In this document: positions 14,804 to 23,163 of the stretch, piece by piece
Numbering within the stretch: position 1 is the stretch's first letter
How the letters are laid out: each line of letters starts with the position of its first letter
Source of the DNA: a virus
Length of the DNA stretch: 64,000 bases
Strand: one strand, 5' to 3'
Virus record (IMG/VR): IMGVR_UViG_3300028840_001395
Location: 124,001-188,000 of that record
The notes under the pieces: model-generated
What the model was told of the DNA's origin: nothing
Seen by the model: only the letters and a program-made list of their open reading frames with translations
The model's database searches: none
Program-made: the position numbers and the translations under genes

Positions 14804-17191
14804 CTAGTCGATGGTCAGGCTCCATATCGCGTGCGGGTTGGCCTCCCAGGAGCGGCAGCGCCGGATCTCCCACCAGCCCTCGACCAGCCCCGCGATGTCG
14901 TCGTGCTCCGGGTGGCTCACGGACAGCCCCGTGGGCGCGTAGAGGAAGCCCAGCCGGTTCTTCGGCGTCTTGGCCTCGCTCTCGTAGAGCTTCATCGGCC
15001 CACCCACACCCAGCGGCGAGAAGCGGTGCGACTCGAACTCGATGGACATGGACTCCTGGGGCTCCTTGACCTTGGCCCCCTTCTCCACCGGGTCGTGCGG
15101 GTGCTTGATGAAGATGAGGTCGCCCTGCTGGGCCGACACGTCCGAGGCCGGGATGTTGCCCGCCATGTACTGGTAGCACGCCTCGATCAGCTCGCAGCCC
15201 GGCGTCTTGCGCCCGTTCTTGCTGCGCTGCGGGCGGACGCGGTGGAAGTGGACGCGGGTGCCCGCCGCGAGGCGCTCGAAGATGATGAGGAAGGTGGGGT
15301 AGCCCCGCGCCGTCTCGGTGCCCGTCAGGGTGTAGTAGCACAGCCCGTAGTCGTCGCGCCCGTTGAGCTTGATCTCCAGTTCGTTGACCACGATGCCGCC
15401 GCTCTCCGGGTCGGTGAACCCCTCCTCGAAGAGATGGTAGTGGCGGGCGTAGCACCACTGGGTACGGACGCCGGACACGCTCACGGCCACGTAGGGAACG
15501 GTGACGATGCCGGTCTCGTTGTCCGCGACGGGCGTGAAGGCGGAGCGCCGCTTGGTGGTGCCACCGTCGTCGGCCTCGTCCATTTCCAGTTCCCACTGGC
15601 TCTGGACGAACTTGGGCATCGCGGTCCACTTCCGCTTGCTGTGCTTCTTGAGGTACTTCTCGATGCGGAACAGGAAGGCCAGGTAGGGCGTGATGTCCTT
15701 CTCGTAGGTGCTGCGACCCGAGGCGTTCACGGCGATCTCGTAGATGACCTCGGCCCAGCCCTTGCGCTTGAGGGCCTTCTCCCAGATGGCGAACTCGCGG
15801 TTGACCGGGTTCTTGTCCGGCTGGCGGAACACGTTGGTCGGGATCTCGCCCGCCTCGACGGCCTTGCGGAGCTTGGGGTACTTGGCCTTGTCGATGCCCA
15901 ACGCATCGGCCTGCTTGCCGTTGCTCTTGGCCTTGGCCCAGTCCGCCTTGGCGTCCTGCTCCTGCACCTTCTCCTTCGCGCCCGGCAGTTCCAGGCAGAT
16001 GGCCCGGCGGGACTCGAAGAAGCGACCGTGCTTGTCGATGTCGTGGTGGTAGCCGTCGAAGGCGGGGGTGGTCGGGGCGATCACGTTGCGGGCGTGCTGG
16101 AGAGCCTCGGTCAGCTTGTAGAAGTCGTCACCGATGGCCCGGAGCATCGCAGCCAGCAGGCTGTTGTTCGACCGCTTGTTCACGGTCTTGCCGCCTGACA
16201 GCCACTTGAAGAAGCGCCAGTCGGTGGGTGCCGCGACCCGAAGCTGGTCGATGGAGGGCTTGATCTTCTTCTGCTTGAGCACGGCGGCGAGGCCCTTCAT
16301 GTCCAGCTTCTCGTCCGTGGGCACGACCGCGTTGGAGTCGAAGAACCGCTCCCACCAGGCGTCCTTGCCGTCCGGAAGCTCGCTCCCGGTCAGGTGCCGG
16401 TAGAGCACGCTCAGCGGCTCGCTGTTCAGGGTGTCGTGGCCCCGGTAGTTGCCGGAAGTGAGGCGCATCGTGTGCGGGCCGAGATGCTCCTCCCACTCAT
16501 CCTTGACCCCGTAGAACTCGGACTTGATGGTGATGATGTCGTTCGTGGGGGCGAGGGTGGCGACGCCCACGTCCGGCTGCTTGGTGAGGAACTCGCCCTC
16601 GACCGAAGTGCCGTCCTGGGTGGTCACGCGGATGGTGAGGTAGATGAACGGGGTGTAGCGACCCGTGGCCTCGCGGTAGTTGTCCCTGTTGGTGTAGCGG
16701 TGGCCCCCGTAGCGCCCGTCGAAGGGGGCCGTCCGGATGTAGCCGTGAAGCACGACCTTGGGCTCGCCCTTCTCCTTCTCACCGAAGGGGAGCCTGACCT
16801 TGCGGGGCGAGAGCTTCTCGGTCTGGATGGCCCGCGTCTCGGCCTTGAGCACCTCGATGGTGACGAAGGGTTCCACGGTCTTGTCGGGAACGTGACCGTA
16901 ATCCCGACCCCAGAGGTGCCACTCGTCATTCCCGTAGTGGCCCCCCATGTTGCTCTGGCCGATGAAGACGTGATTCCCCAGGGCCGTGACGGGGATCTTG
17001 ATGCCCTGGCCCAAGTCCACCTCACACCGCTGGAACCGCGAGGTCTTGGGCGGCTTGTCATCGGGGAACTTCTTGTCGAGGAAGTCCTCGACGTTGGGGA
17101 ACCGCCCCGGTTCCTTGAGGAGATCCGGGTAGTTCCGCATCATGTGGATTCTGGTCTTGGTCGGCTCGGTCTGGACTGCGGCTCCGCTCAT
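14804..17191 (-). CDS. Large unknown protein, 795 aa, in the rIIB unit
   Basis: Starts MSGAAVQTEPTKTRIHMMRN and is rich in charged and aromatic residues throughout. No P-loop, membrane segment or catalytic signature stands out. Residues 25-200 are beta-rich; residues about 290-480 are helical and Lys-rich. There are no internal repeats that I can see. It is the third gene of the unit rIIB - 17214 - this gene and probably works with them. It is the largest unassigned protein in the window. Confidence 0.8.
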   Translation of the reverse strand: MSGAAVQTEPTKTRIHMMRNYPDLLKEPGRFPNVEDFLDKKFPDDKPPKTSRFQRCEVDLGQGIKIPVTALGNHVFIGQSNMGGHYGNDEWHLWGRDYGHVPDKTVEPFVTIEVLKAETRAIQTEKLSPRKVRLPFGEKEKGEPKVVLHGYIRTAPFDGRYGGHRYTNRDNYREATGRYTPFIYLTIRVTTQDGTSVEGEFLTKQPDVGVATLAPTNDIITIKSEFYGVKDEWEEHLGPHTMRLTSGNYRGHDTLNSEPLSVLYRHLTGSELPDGKDAWWERFFDSNAVVPTDEKLDMKGLAAVLKQKKIKPSIDQLRVAAPTDWRFFKWLSGGKTVNKRSNNSLLAAMLRAIGDDFYKLTEALQHARNVIAPTTPAFDGYHHDIDKHGRFFESRRAICLELPGAKEKVQEQDAKADWAKAKSNGKQADALGIDKAKYPKLRKAVEAGEIPTNVFRQPDKNPVNREFAIWEKALKRKGWAEVIYEIAVNASGRSTYEKDITPYLAFLFRIEKYLKKHSKRKWTAMPKFVQSQWELEMDEADDGGTTKRRSAFTPVADNETGIVTVPYVAVSVSGVRTQWCYARHYHLFEEGFTDPESGGIVVNELEIKLNGRDDYGLCYYTLTGTETARGYPTFLIIFERLAAGTRVHFHRVRPQRSKNGRKTPGCELIEACYQYMAGNIPASDVSAQQGDLIFIKHPHDPVEKGAKVKEPQESMSIEFESHRFSPLGVGGPMKLYESEAKTPKNRLGFLYAPTGLSVSHPEHDDIAGLVEGWWEIRRCRSWEANPHAIWSLTID

Positions 17192-17213
17192 TGTTCGATC
17201 CTCCTTGGATCCT

Positions 17214-17726
17214 CTACTCTTTGCGGAAGGGATTGGGCCTACCCCGTAGGGCTGTCAGGAACCCCTCGTACCAGACCATCCCCATCGGGCTGTGGGGGTC
17301 GTAGGGGTTGTCCTTTTCGTGGTGCATGTAGATGCCCTGGTCGAGCTTGGGCAGCGGCCACGACACCCCGATGTCTCGGAGCATCTTCATCAGGTGCTTG
17401 TAGCCCTCGATGTAGAACGGTTCCAGATCATCCAACCGTGGACGCACGACAACCTGGTATCCGTCGTTCTCCAGGTGGTAGGTGGTGACGCTGGAGTGCC
17501 CCTTGTGCTGACCGAACGGGACGCCGAAGCCGGACACAAAGCCGATGGTGTCGATCCACCTTTCCAGCTTCTCGCCCTCATGGTTACGGGTGATACGGGC
17601 CTCGTAGTTGACATCGGAGAGGAACTTGAGCATTCGCCAGGCTCCGGTGAGGACGGGAGTGCCGATGGGCATGAATTCCAGGTCGTCAGCGGTTAACGGT
17701 TGGAGGATGACTCGGGGGAGTTCCAT
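17214..17726 (-). CDS. Hypothetical protein, 170 aa
   Basis: The start at 17726 is inferred because the upstream frame overlaps the rIIB coding region. The protein contains MPIGTPVLTGAWRMLKFLSDV and a C-terminal KLDQGIYMHHEKDNPYDPHSP. I recognise no domain. It lies between rIIB and the 795-residue gene, 11 bp after rIIB. Confidence 0.75.
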   Translation of the reverse strand: MELPRVILQPLTADDLEFMPIGTPVLTGAWRMLKFLSDVNYEARITRNHEGEKLERWIDTIGFVSGFGVPFGQHKGHSSVTTYHLENDGYQVVVRPRLDDLEPFYIEGYKHLMKMLRDIGVSWPLPKLDQGIYMHHEKDNPYDPHSPMGMVWYEGFLTALRGRPNPFRKE

Positions 17727-17737
17727 CGGAGCACCGG

Positions 17738-18763
17738 CTACTTGCCGTCCCGCACCTTGCAGATGGTGGCGACCAGGGCCACCTTGCCGCCCCGGATCTT
17801 GCTCGCGCCGACGATCTCCAGGTGGCAGGTCGCGTAGCGCCGGAGGTGGTGGAGATCCTGCTTGAGCAGGCCCGCCGAGTCCTTCCGGTTGAAGCGGTGG
17901 AACCGCTTGCGCTCCGTGGACGTGGGCGGCGTGACCTGGCCCCGCGTCTTCCCCTTGGCCTTGACCTTGGTGGTCTTGCCCGGCTTCTTGCCGTCCGCAG
18001 CCGCCTGGGTGACCGTGCGCTTCGCGGGGGCGGGCACGTCGCGGGCCGGGATGGTCGTGCTCCCCAGCTTGGCCCCGTGGAAGCCGATGACCTCGTACTC
18101 GCAGACGCGCATCTTGCGGGCGGACTCGTCGTAGGGCACGCTGACCACGTTCTCCGGATCCACCTTGCAGATGACCACGCGGGGGCCGAAGGTCTCGGCG
18201 TAGGACAGCGCCCCGACGTGGAACCCCTCGTGGCACGCCTCGCGCGGGTCGTCGCTGATCTTGTTGCGGGGCATCCGGTTGGTCGCGCCCGGCTTGTTGT
18301 TCCACTGGCCGGAGTGCAAGTCCTTGAGCCTGTGGGTGACGCCCTTGTACGCCAGGAAGCACCCATCCTCGGTGATGGGGTGCCCGCCGTGCTGCAAGAA
18401 GGCGAAGAGTTGCTCCACCGACCGCTTCGACGGGTTGCGGGCCAGGCGCTCGAAGAAGCGGCAGAGCGGCTTCGGATCCTCGCCCCGCTGGAGCATGGCC
18501 GTCAGGCGCTTGCCGAACGCGGCGGGGACGGACTCGCCCTGGTAGCGCACGGCGTCGTCCTGGAGGGTGAACTCGCCCTCCGACCAGGACGCGACGGCCC
18601 GCTTGACCGTCAGGAAGCCGGGCACCTCGTCCCAGGCCTTGCGCTCCAACGCCGACTTGAGGCCCTTGAAGTGCGGGCTCGACTCGGCCACCGTGAAGGG
18701 CTGGCCCTTGTACACGATGCTGATGGAATCGGTGGTCATCGTGAAGCTCGGGATGGTACTCAT
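17738..18763 (-). CDS. rIIB: RIIB-like protein
   Basis: 341 residues from the ATG at 18763, preceded by AGGAGG. The central part carries the RIIB signature GCFLAYKGVTHRLKDLHSG, RMPRNKISDDPREAC, GFHVGALSYAETFG and VDPENVVSVPYDESARKMRVC, as in T4 rIIB. A Lys/Pro-rich linker (about 245-280) separates a C-terminal tail. In T4, RIIA and RIIB protect against prophage-encoded exclusion such as RexAB; the mechanism is not settled. It has its own phage-type promoter and lies directly after rIIA. Confidence 0.93.
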   Translation of the reverse strand: MSTIPSFTMTTDSISIVYKGQPFTVAESSPHFKGLKSALERKAWDEVPGFLTVKRAVASWSEGEFTLQDDAVRYQGESVPAAFGKRLTAMLQRGEDPKPLCRFFERLARNPSKRSVEQLFAFLQHGGHPITEDGCFLAYKGVTHRLKDLHSGQWNNKPGATNRMPRNKISDDPREACHEGFHVGALSYAETFGPRVVICKVDPENVVSVPYDESARKMRVCEYEVIGFHGAKLGSTTIPARDVPAPAKRTVTQAAADGKKPGKTTKVKAKGKTRGQVTPPTSTERKRFHRFNRKDSAGLLKQDLHHLRRYATCHLEIVGASKIRGGKVALVATICKVRDGK

Positions 18764-18789
18764 GGCTTGTTCCTCCTTCTCCTCTTCCC

Positions 18790-20943
18790 CTAGCCTACTC
18801 TGTCGAGAGCCGAAGTAAGCCCCCCGGCATTCTTCTTGGCCTCGCGGGTATCGACCATCTTGATGTACTCGGCCCACTCGTTCGCCTCGACCCAGGTGGG
18901 CTTGTCCGCGTACCGGCTGTCCGGCTCCCACAGGGCCTCGACACTCGCGTGCCGGGTGAACAGCGGGTAGCGATCCCTGATGCGCTTGAGCGCCGGGCCT
19001 GCGGTCGGATGCTTCGGCCCGCCGAACCGCTGGCGCAGAGTACCCATGATATCGCGGATCTTGCGGGGGCACTTGTTCATCGTCTTGATGCCCCGCAGGT
19101 GCCGCTCGAACAGCTTGACGATGGGGTGATCCTCGCCCAGGAGCTTGACCAGGTGCTCCTTGACGGCCTCGGCCTTCGCCGCCTGGGTCTTGCCCTTCCA
19201 GGGGTTGTGGTAGCCGCTCGTCCAGCTCGTCCGGAGCAGGTTCGCCCACTCGTTGTAGGACATGTAGCGCCACAGGAGCGGGGTCATCTTGCCCTCGAAG
19301 AACTTGTCGCGCCACACGCGGTAGTTCATCCCGTCGCAGTCCTTGTCCGTGACCGGCTTCTTGCTGGTGGTCTTGTATCCGTAGACCTCGGGCATCTCCA
19401 GCCCCAGGGCGTCGGCCAGGTACTTGTCCTGCTCGTAGGCCCGGTAGAAGTCCCCGAAGTCCACGGCCTCGAAGCGGCTGATGATGACGAACACGTCATC
19501 GTCCGTGGGCTCCCGATCCACGATCTCCCAGTTCCGCGAGCGGGAGCCGTAGGTCGAGGTGCCCACCAGCCGGAAGCTGCGGACGCGGTGCTTCTTGTTC
19601 GGGGTGCGCCCGTTGTTGGCCTGGACGACCGAGTAGGGCAGCGTCGAGATGTCCACCACCTCGATGCCGACCATCCCGGCCTTCTTGAGCAGCTTGGCCA
19701 GGAAGTCTCGGACGGCCTGCATCGACTCGCCGGGGTTGGGATTGACCACGTAGTCGTACTGGCCCAGGCGGTAGCCCTTGATCTTCTTCTTGTCGTTGCG
19801 GATGACGATCCGGGTGTCGCTGTTGACCATGACCTGCCCGACCGCCGAGCTTCCCCGCAGGATGGTGAACGGAACCTTCGTGCCCTTCTTGATCTTGTCG
19901 TAGAGTCGGACGTTCTCGGCCACCCACTCCTTCGCGGAGTCGGGGAACGGCAGGCCCAGCTTGCCCATCCCGTGCAGGCGCAGGCGCTTGGCCCAGGAGA
20001 GCACCTTGTCGTCCTTGAGCATTTTCAGGGAGTGCTCGACGTACTCCTCGAACAGCTTCTCGAAGCGGGAGAGGAGGATCTCCTTCGTCCGCTTGGAGTA
20101 CTTCAGCTCCTCGCGGCTGGCGCTGATCTCGACCTCCCCGATGTCGAACTTGAGCACTCCGCTCATCCGGTTCAGCGGGAGCCACAGCCCCTCGGCCTCG
20201 TCGCTCCCGCGAAGCTGCTCGATGTTGATGCGGTAGGGGACGCAGCCCATGAGGGCCAGCCACTCGCCGTCATCCTCGTGGACGACACCGCTCGGGAGCA
20301 CCGCCGCCGCCTCCTTCTCGGGGGCCAGCGTGACGTTGATCTCCGGACGCGGGGTGTAGTAGCTGTAGAGGTTGCGGGCCTTGCGCTCGAACTCCCACAG
20401 GTCTTCCGGCCTCACCGCGACCTTGACCTCCACGCCGGTCTCGCTCTCGTCGCAGGGCTCCTCGTGGAGCCGCTGCATGACGCCCAGGTCGGAGTCGTCC
20501 AGCGCCGCCACGTACACCCGCTTCATGCCCCCGTGCCAGGAGGTGATGGTGAAGGTGTCGCTGTAGGCGAACGCCGACTTGGAGCCGATGCCGAGCATCC
20601 CGACCGCCAGGTCGGAGCCCCGCTTGGTGGACTTGCCGTACTGGGTGTAGACCGTGAACACCTCGGCGTCCGAGAGGCCCGGCCCGAAGTCCCGGATGGT
20701 CAGCGTCGGGTCGGCGTTGGTCGGGACGTGGATCTTGAGCGGGGTGTCGCCCCGCCCCGCCTCGCGGTTGGCATCCCAGGCGTTGGCCCCGTACTCGCGC
20801 AAGACCGCGAGCACCCGGTCGGTGTACAGGGTGTCGCGCAGGATGCCCATGATGTGGGCGGTGTCGTCGGCGGAGATGCCGAACGTCGCCTGCTCGCTGA
20901 CGCCGCTGCTCTGCACGTTGCGATCCTTGGAATTGGGAATCAT
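18790..20943 (-). CDS. rIIA: RIIA-like protein with GHKL ATPase domain
   Basis: 717 residues, close to T4 RIIA in length. The N-terminal GHKL (Hsp90-type) ATPase motifs are present: REYGANAWDANRE (49-61, N box), RDFGPGL (84-90, G1) and GMLGIGSKSAFAYSD (115-129, G2). The remainder matches the layout of RIIA, a membrane-associated partner of RIIB. It is the third gene of the unit starting at the promoter 21320-21348, and its 3-prime end overlaps the rIIB promoter. Confidence 0.93.
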   Translation of the reverse strand: MIPNSKDRNVQSSGVSEQATFGISADDTAHIMGILRDTLYTDRVLAVLREYGANAWDANREAGRGDTPLKIHVPTNADPTLTIRDFGPGLSDAEVFTVYTQYGKSTKRGSDLAVGMLGIGSKSAFAYSDTFTITSWHGGMKRVYVAALDDSDLGVMQRLHEEPCDESETGVEVKVAVRPEDLWEFERKARNLYSYYTPRPEINVTLAPEKEAAAVLPSGVVHEDDGEWLALMGCVPYRINIEQLRGSDEAEGLWLPLNRMSGVLKFDIGEVEISASREELKYSKRTKEILLSRFEKLFEEYVEHSLKMLKDDKVLSWAKRLRLHGMGKLGLPFPDSAKEWVAENVRLYDKIKKGTKVPFTILRGSSAVGQVMVNSDTRIVIRNDKKKIKGYRLGQYDYVVNPNPGESMQAVRDFLAKLLKKAGMVGIEVVDISTLPYSVVQANNGRTPNKKHRVRSFRLVGTSTYGSRSRNWEIVDREPTDDDVFVIISRFEAVDFGDFYRAYEQDKYLADALGLEMPEVYGYKTTSKKPVTDKDCDGMNYRVWRDKFFEGKMTPLLWRYMSYNEWANLLRTSWTSGYHNPWKGKTQAAKAEAVKEHLVKLLGEDHPIVKLFERHLRGIKTMNKCPRKIRDIMGTLRQRFGGPKHPTAGPALKRIRDRYPLFTRHASVEALWEPDSRYADKPTWVEANEWAEYIKMVDTREAKKNAGGLTSALDRVG
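18792..18820 (-). promoter_or_regulatory. Phage-type promoter, minus strand
   Basis: GCTTAC (18815-18820), 17 bp, TAGGCT (18792-18797), one change from the usual TAGTCT. It sits over the last codons of rIIA and 29 bp upstream of rIIB. Confidence 0.72.
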
Positions 20944-20962
20944 CGTCGTCTCCCTCTCGGTT

Positions 20963-21166
20963 CTACTTCGGTCCCGTAGACTCGGTGCCCCGGCGCTTCG
21001 ACTTGAACCCCGCGTTCCACAGGGCGTAGCGCCGTGAGCCGTAGGGGTAAGGGTTCATGCAACCCCGCGCCCTCTCGCTTCCCCCGTCCGAGATGCCCAG
21101 GTGAGTCATCTCGGCGGCAGCGGTCTGACCATTCTCGTAGGCCACGTTCCCGCCCGGCCAGTCCAT
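20963..21166 (-). CDS. Hypothetical protein, 67 aa
   Basis: Start at the ATG at 21166, whose A is shared with the stop of the upstream gene (TGATG). A small Gly/Tyr-rich protein (CMNPYPYGSRRYALW) with a basic end (FKSKRRGTES). No recognised family. Confidence 0.65.
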   Translation of the reverse strand: MDWPGGNVAYENGQTAAAEMTHLGISDGGSERARGCMNPYPYGSRRYALWNAGFKSKRRGTESTGPK

Positions 21167-21303
21167 CACTTGCGCCCCCGGCGCTTGCCCGCGTGGAGCT
21201 TGACGCCGACCGGCCTCACCACCTCGGGCGGGCGGCTCGGGATAGCCCCCGCCGTGAGGGCCACCAGGAACAGGGCCAGGGAGCACAGTGTCATCGTCTT
21301 CAT
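21166..21303 (-). CDS. Small exported or membrane-anchored peptide, 45 aa
   Basis: MKTMTLCSLALFLVALTAGAIPS is a typical signal peptide or N-terminal anchor, followed by a short basic tail ending HAGKRRGRK. It is the first gene after the promoter 21320-21348, 16 bp downstream of the -10. It is too short for a family call. Confidence 0.65.
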   Translation of the reverse strand: MKTMTLCSLALFLVALTAGAIPSRPPEVVRPVGVKLHAGKRRGRK

Positions 21304-21319
21304 CGCTTCCTCCTGGCCC

Positions 21320-21348
21320 AGACTACTCTCGTCCCTGTCTAAATAAGA
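21320..21348 (-). promoter_or_regulatory. Phage-type promoter, minus strand
   Basis: TCTTAT (21343-21348), 17 bp, TAGTCT (21320-21325). It drives the small signal-peptide gene, the 67-residue gene and rIIA. Confidence 0.75.
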
Positions 21349-21349
21349 C

Positions 21350-22294
21350 CTACGCCGCGTCGTGTTCGGCGGGGTCAACCTCGGTCTCGACCTCGGCGTC
21401 CGGCACCACCTTGACCTTGGTGAAGTTCGCCGCGTCGCGGGCGAGGCGGGCGGCGGTGAACACCGCGTACTTGTCGCCCTTGAGGATCTTCAGCCAGTGG
21501 CCGATGTACTCCTCGTGCTGGAGCTTGCCCTCGATGGCGTAGTCGGCGCAGAGGAAGGCCGCACCCAACTCCGCGACCAGCTCCTCGGCGGCGTAGCTCG
21601 CGTCCCCGAACCGGCCCTTGAGGTCACGGTCGCAGCGCCCCTCGGCCCCCGTCCAGTGGATGACCTCGTGGAAGGCCGTCGCCAGGTAATCCTCGGGGGT
21701 CTTGAAGGCCTCGACCGGCGGCAGACCGATGCGGTCGCGCTTGGGGTCGTAGAAGGCCTTGGCCCCGCCGTGCTTGATGTCGGCCCCGCAGGTGGCGAGG
21801 AACTCGACCGCCTCGGCGTGGAGGGCCTCCAGGTCCACCGGCTCCGCGTCGGTGAGCTTGGGCTCCTTGTCCGCATCCTCCCACTTGACCTGCTCGTGGT
21901 TGAACACCGTCCAGACCGAGAGGCGCGGCACCTTGCGGTGCTTGCGAGCCTCGAAGTCCTCGTCGGTCTCGTCCTTGCGCTGCTTCGGCACCACGAACCG
22001 CCAGTGGACGATCTTGATGCCGTGCTGGCCCCGCAGGTTCCCGCCCAGCGCCTTGGCCTGGTTGAACGTGTACCAGCGGGGGTCCTGGTATCCAGCGGCC
22101 CAGGCGGCGGCGAACGTCAGCCAGGTGTTGATCCCGTTGTAGACGTGCCCGTTCGCCCCGTTCCGGCTCAGGCCCAGGGTGCGATCCCAGGGGCAGGTCC
22201 ACGGCGCGACTCCCTCTTCGAGAGACGCGATGATGGCGTTGGTGATCTCCGCGTAGTGATCCTTCGGCTTCCAGTTCTTCTTGCCCCGTGCCAT
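21350..22294 (-). CDS. ardC: ArdC-like anti-restriction protein with zincin metallopeptidase domain
   Basis: 314 residues from the ATG at 22294. The N-terminal part (ITNAIIASLEEGVAPWTCPW, then GHVYNGINTWLT) is the ssDNA-binding ArdC N-terminal domain. The C-terminal part has FYDPKRDRIGLPP and the zinc motif HEVIHWTG (209-216), as in ArdC/DUF1738 proteins. Plasmid ArdC protects incoming ssDNA from restriction. It is a single-gene unit with its own phage-type promoter, divergent from the 22633 operon. Confidence 0.9.
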   Translation of the reverse strand: MARGKKNWKPKDHYAEITNAIIASLEEGVAPWTCPWDRTLGLSRNGANGHVYNGINTWLTFAAAWAAGYQDPRWYTFNQAKALGGNLRGQHGIKIVHWRFVVPKQRKDETDEDFEARKHRKVPRLSVWTVFNHEQVKWEDADKEPKLTDAEPVDLEALHAEAVEFLATCGADIKHGGAKAFYDPKRDRIGLPPVEAFKTPEDYLATAFHEVIHWTGAEGRCDRDLKGRFGDASYAAEELVAELGAAFLCADYAIEGKLQHEEYIGHWLKILKGDKYAVFTAARLARDAANFTKVKVVPDAEVETEVDPAEHDAA

Positions 22295-22322
22295 CGTATC
22301 TCTCCTTTCCCTTGCCTCACCT

Positions 22323-22351
22323 AGACTACTCTGGCCCAGGGCGAAATAAGA
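22323..22351 (-). promoter_or_regulatory. Phage-type promoter, minus strand (divergent pair, left)
   Basis: TCTTAT (22346-22351), 17 bp, TAGTCT (22323-22328). It drives ardC. Its upstream side is A/T-rich and faces the plus-strand promoter at 22408-22436. Confidence 0.78.
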
Positions 22352-22373
22352 CCCCATCTGAAATAAAAAGTAC

Positions 22374-22395
22374 GCGCCCGCGTAGGCGCTTTTTT
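22374..22395. terminator. Bidirectional terminator-like hairpin between divergent promoters
   Basis: GCGCC (22374-22378) and GGCGC (22385-22389) form a stem with a 6-nt loop followed by six T residues. On the other strand the same stem is followed by GTACTTTTTATTT. It lies in the 56 bp between two outward-facing promoters, so it may block transcripts coming from either side. Confidence 0.6.
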
Positions 22396-22407
22396 CGCGC
22401 GAAAGGG

Positions 22408-22436
22408 TCTTATCTCGGGCCGGGACAGAGTAGTCT
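22408..22436 (+). promoter_or_regulatory. Phage-type promoter, plus strand (divergent pair, right)
   Basis: TCTTAT (22408-22413), 17 bp, TAGTCT (22431-22436), then AGGTGG. It drives the HD-hydrolase operon, with a leader of about 190 nt. Confidence 0.78.
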
Positions 22437-22440
22437 AGGT

Positions 22441-22632
22441 GGAACGAGAGGTGCCTCCCGCATCGACCCCCGGCGGGAAGGGAAGGCGCTCCTCCGACGT
22501 AGCTGGGATAGCCTGTATCGCGTCCCGCGTTAGGCTGTCCTGGCAGAAGGCCTGCGGAGGGGAAGGGGGCTAGCATTACACGGGGGCTCACCAAGTCCCC
22601 GATAGCGTAGAAGGGTCAGAACGGAGGAAGCT
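22441..22632 (+). promoter_or_regulatory. Structured 190-nt leader upstream of the HD-hydrolase gene
   Basis: No gene is seen here. The RNA could fold a hairpin with arms 22506-22514 and 22532-22540 (nine pairs including one G-U) capped by CGCG/CGCG (22519-22522, 22526-22529). A CCCGC/GCGGG pair lies near 22460. This leader is longer than others in the window, so control by attenuation or a ligand is possible. I do not recognise a known riboswitch. Confidence 0.4.
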
Positions 22633-23163
22633 GTGGACGTTCGGAAACTCGCCGTCGAGGCCCATGCTGGTCAGCTCTACGGAGACCGGCCCTACGCTGT
22701 CCACCTGGACGACGTGGCCGCTGTCCTGCGGGAGTTCGGCTACGTTGACGCAGCGCACCAGGACGGGGCGTTCTGCCACGACATCGTGGAGGACACCGAC
22801 CTGACCGCCAAGTCGCTGCTCGACGCGGGCGTATCGGACGAGGCTGTGGCCATCGCGCTGTTCTGCACCGACGAGTCCGGCCCGAACAGGAAGACGCGGA
22901 AGGCTCTCACCATGAAGCGGGTACACGCGCTCCTGAGCCTGCACCTCAAGGACAAGGACGCCTACCCCTACGTGCCCGCTGGCATCCGGGTCAAGGTGGC
23001 CGACAGGATTGCCAACGTCCGGGCCTGCCTGCGGGACGGGGCCGAAGGCCGGGGCCTGCTCAAGATGTACCGGCGCGAAGCGGTGGCCTTCAAGGAGGCC
23101 CTCTACCACCCCGGCATGGCCGACGCCATGTGGGAGGAACTGGACAAGCTGATGGAGGGCTAG
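22633..23163 (+). CDS. RelA/SpoT-type HD phosphohydrolase (Mesh1-like)
   Basis: 176 residues from GTG at 22633 (GGAGGAAGCT upstream). AVEAHAGQLYGDRPYAVHL, FCHDIVEDTDLT and the late KVADRIANVRACLRDG follow the metal-dependent (p)ppGpp hydrolase domain of SpoT and Mesh1 (H..D, HDxVEDT, KLADRLAN). It is hydrolase-only; there is no synthetase or TGS part. Removal of alarmones would keep host growth functions on during infection. Mesh1 proteins can also dephosphorylate NADPH, which would fit the NAD theme. It is the first gene of a plus-strand unit. Confidence 0.85.
   Translation: MDVRKLAVEAHAGQLYGDRPYAVHLDDVAAVLREFGYVDAAHQDGAFCHDIVEDTDLTAKSLLDAGVSDEAVAIALFCTDESGPNRKTRKALTMKRVHALLSLHLKDKDAYPYVPAGIRVKVADRIANVRACLRDGAEGRGLLKMYRREAVAFKEALYHPGMADAMWEELDKLMEG

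Noticed and set aside
18949-20979. A 676-codon plus-strand frame
   Set aside because: Antisense to rIIA, which has clear GHKL motifs; composition typical of a shadow frame.
22441-22632. A ppGpp (ykkC-type) riboswitch in the HD-hydrolase leader
   Set aside because: The leader is structured, but I could not find the conserved ykkC sequence blocks.
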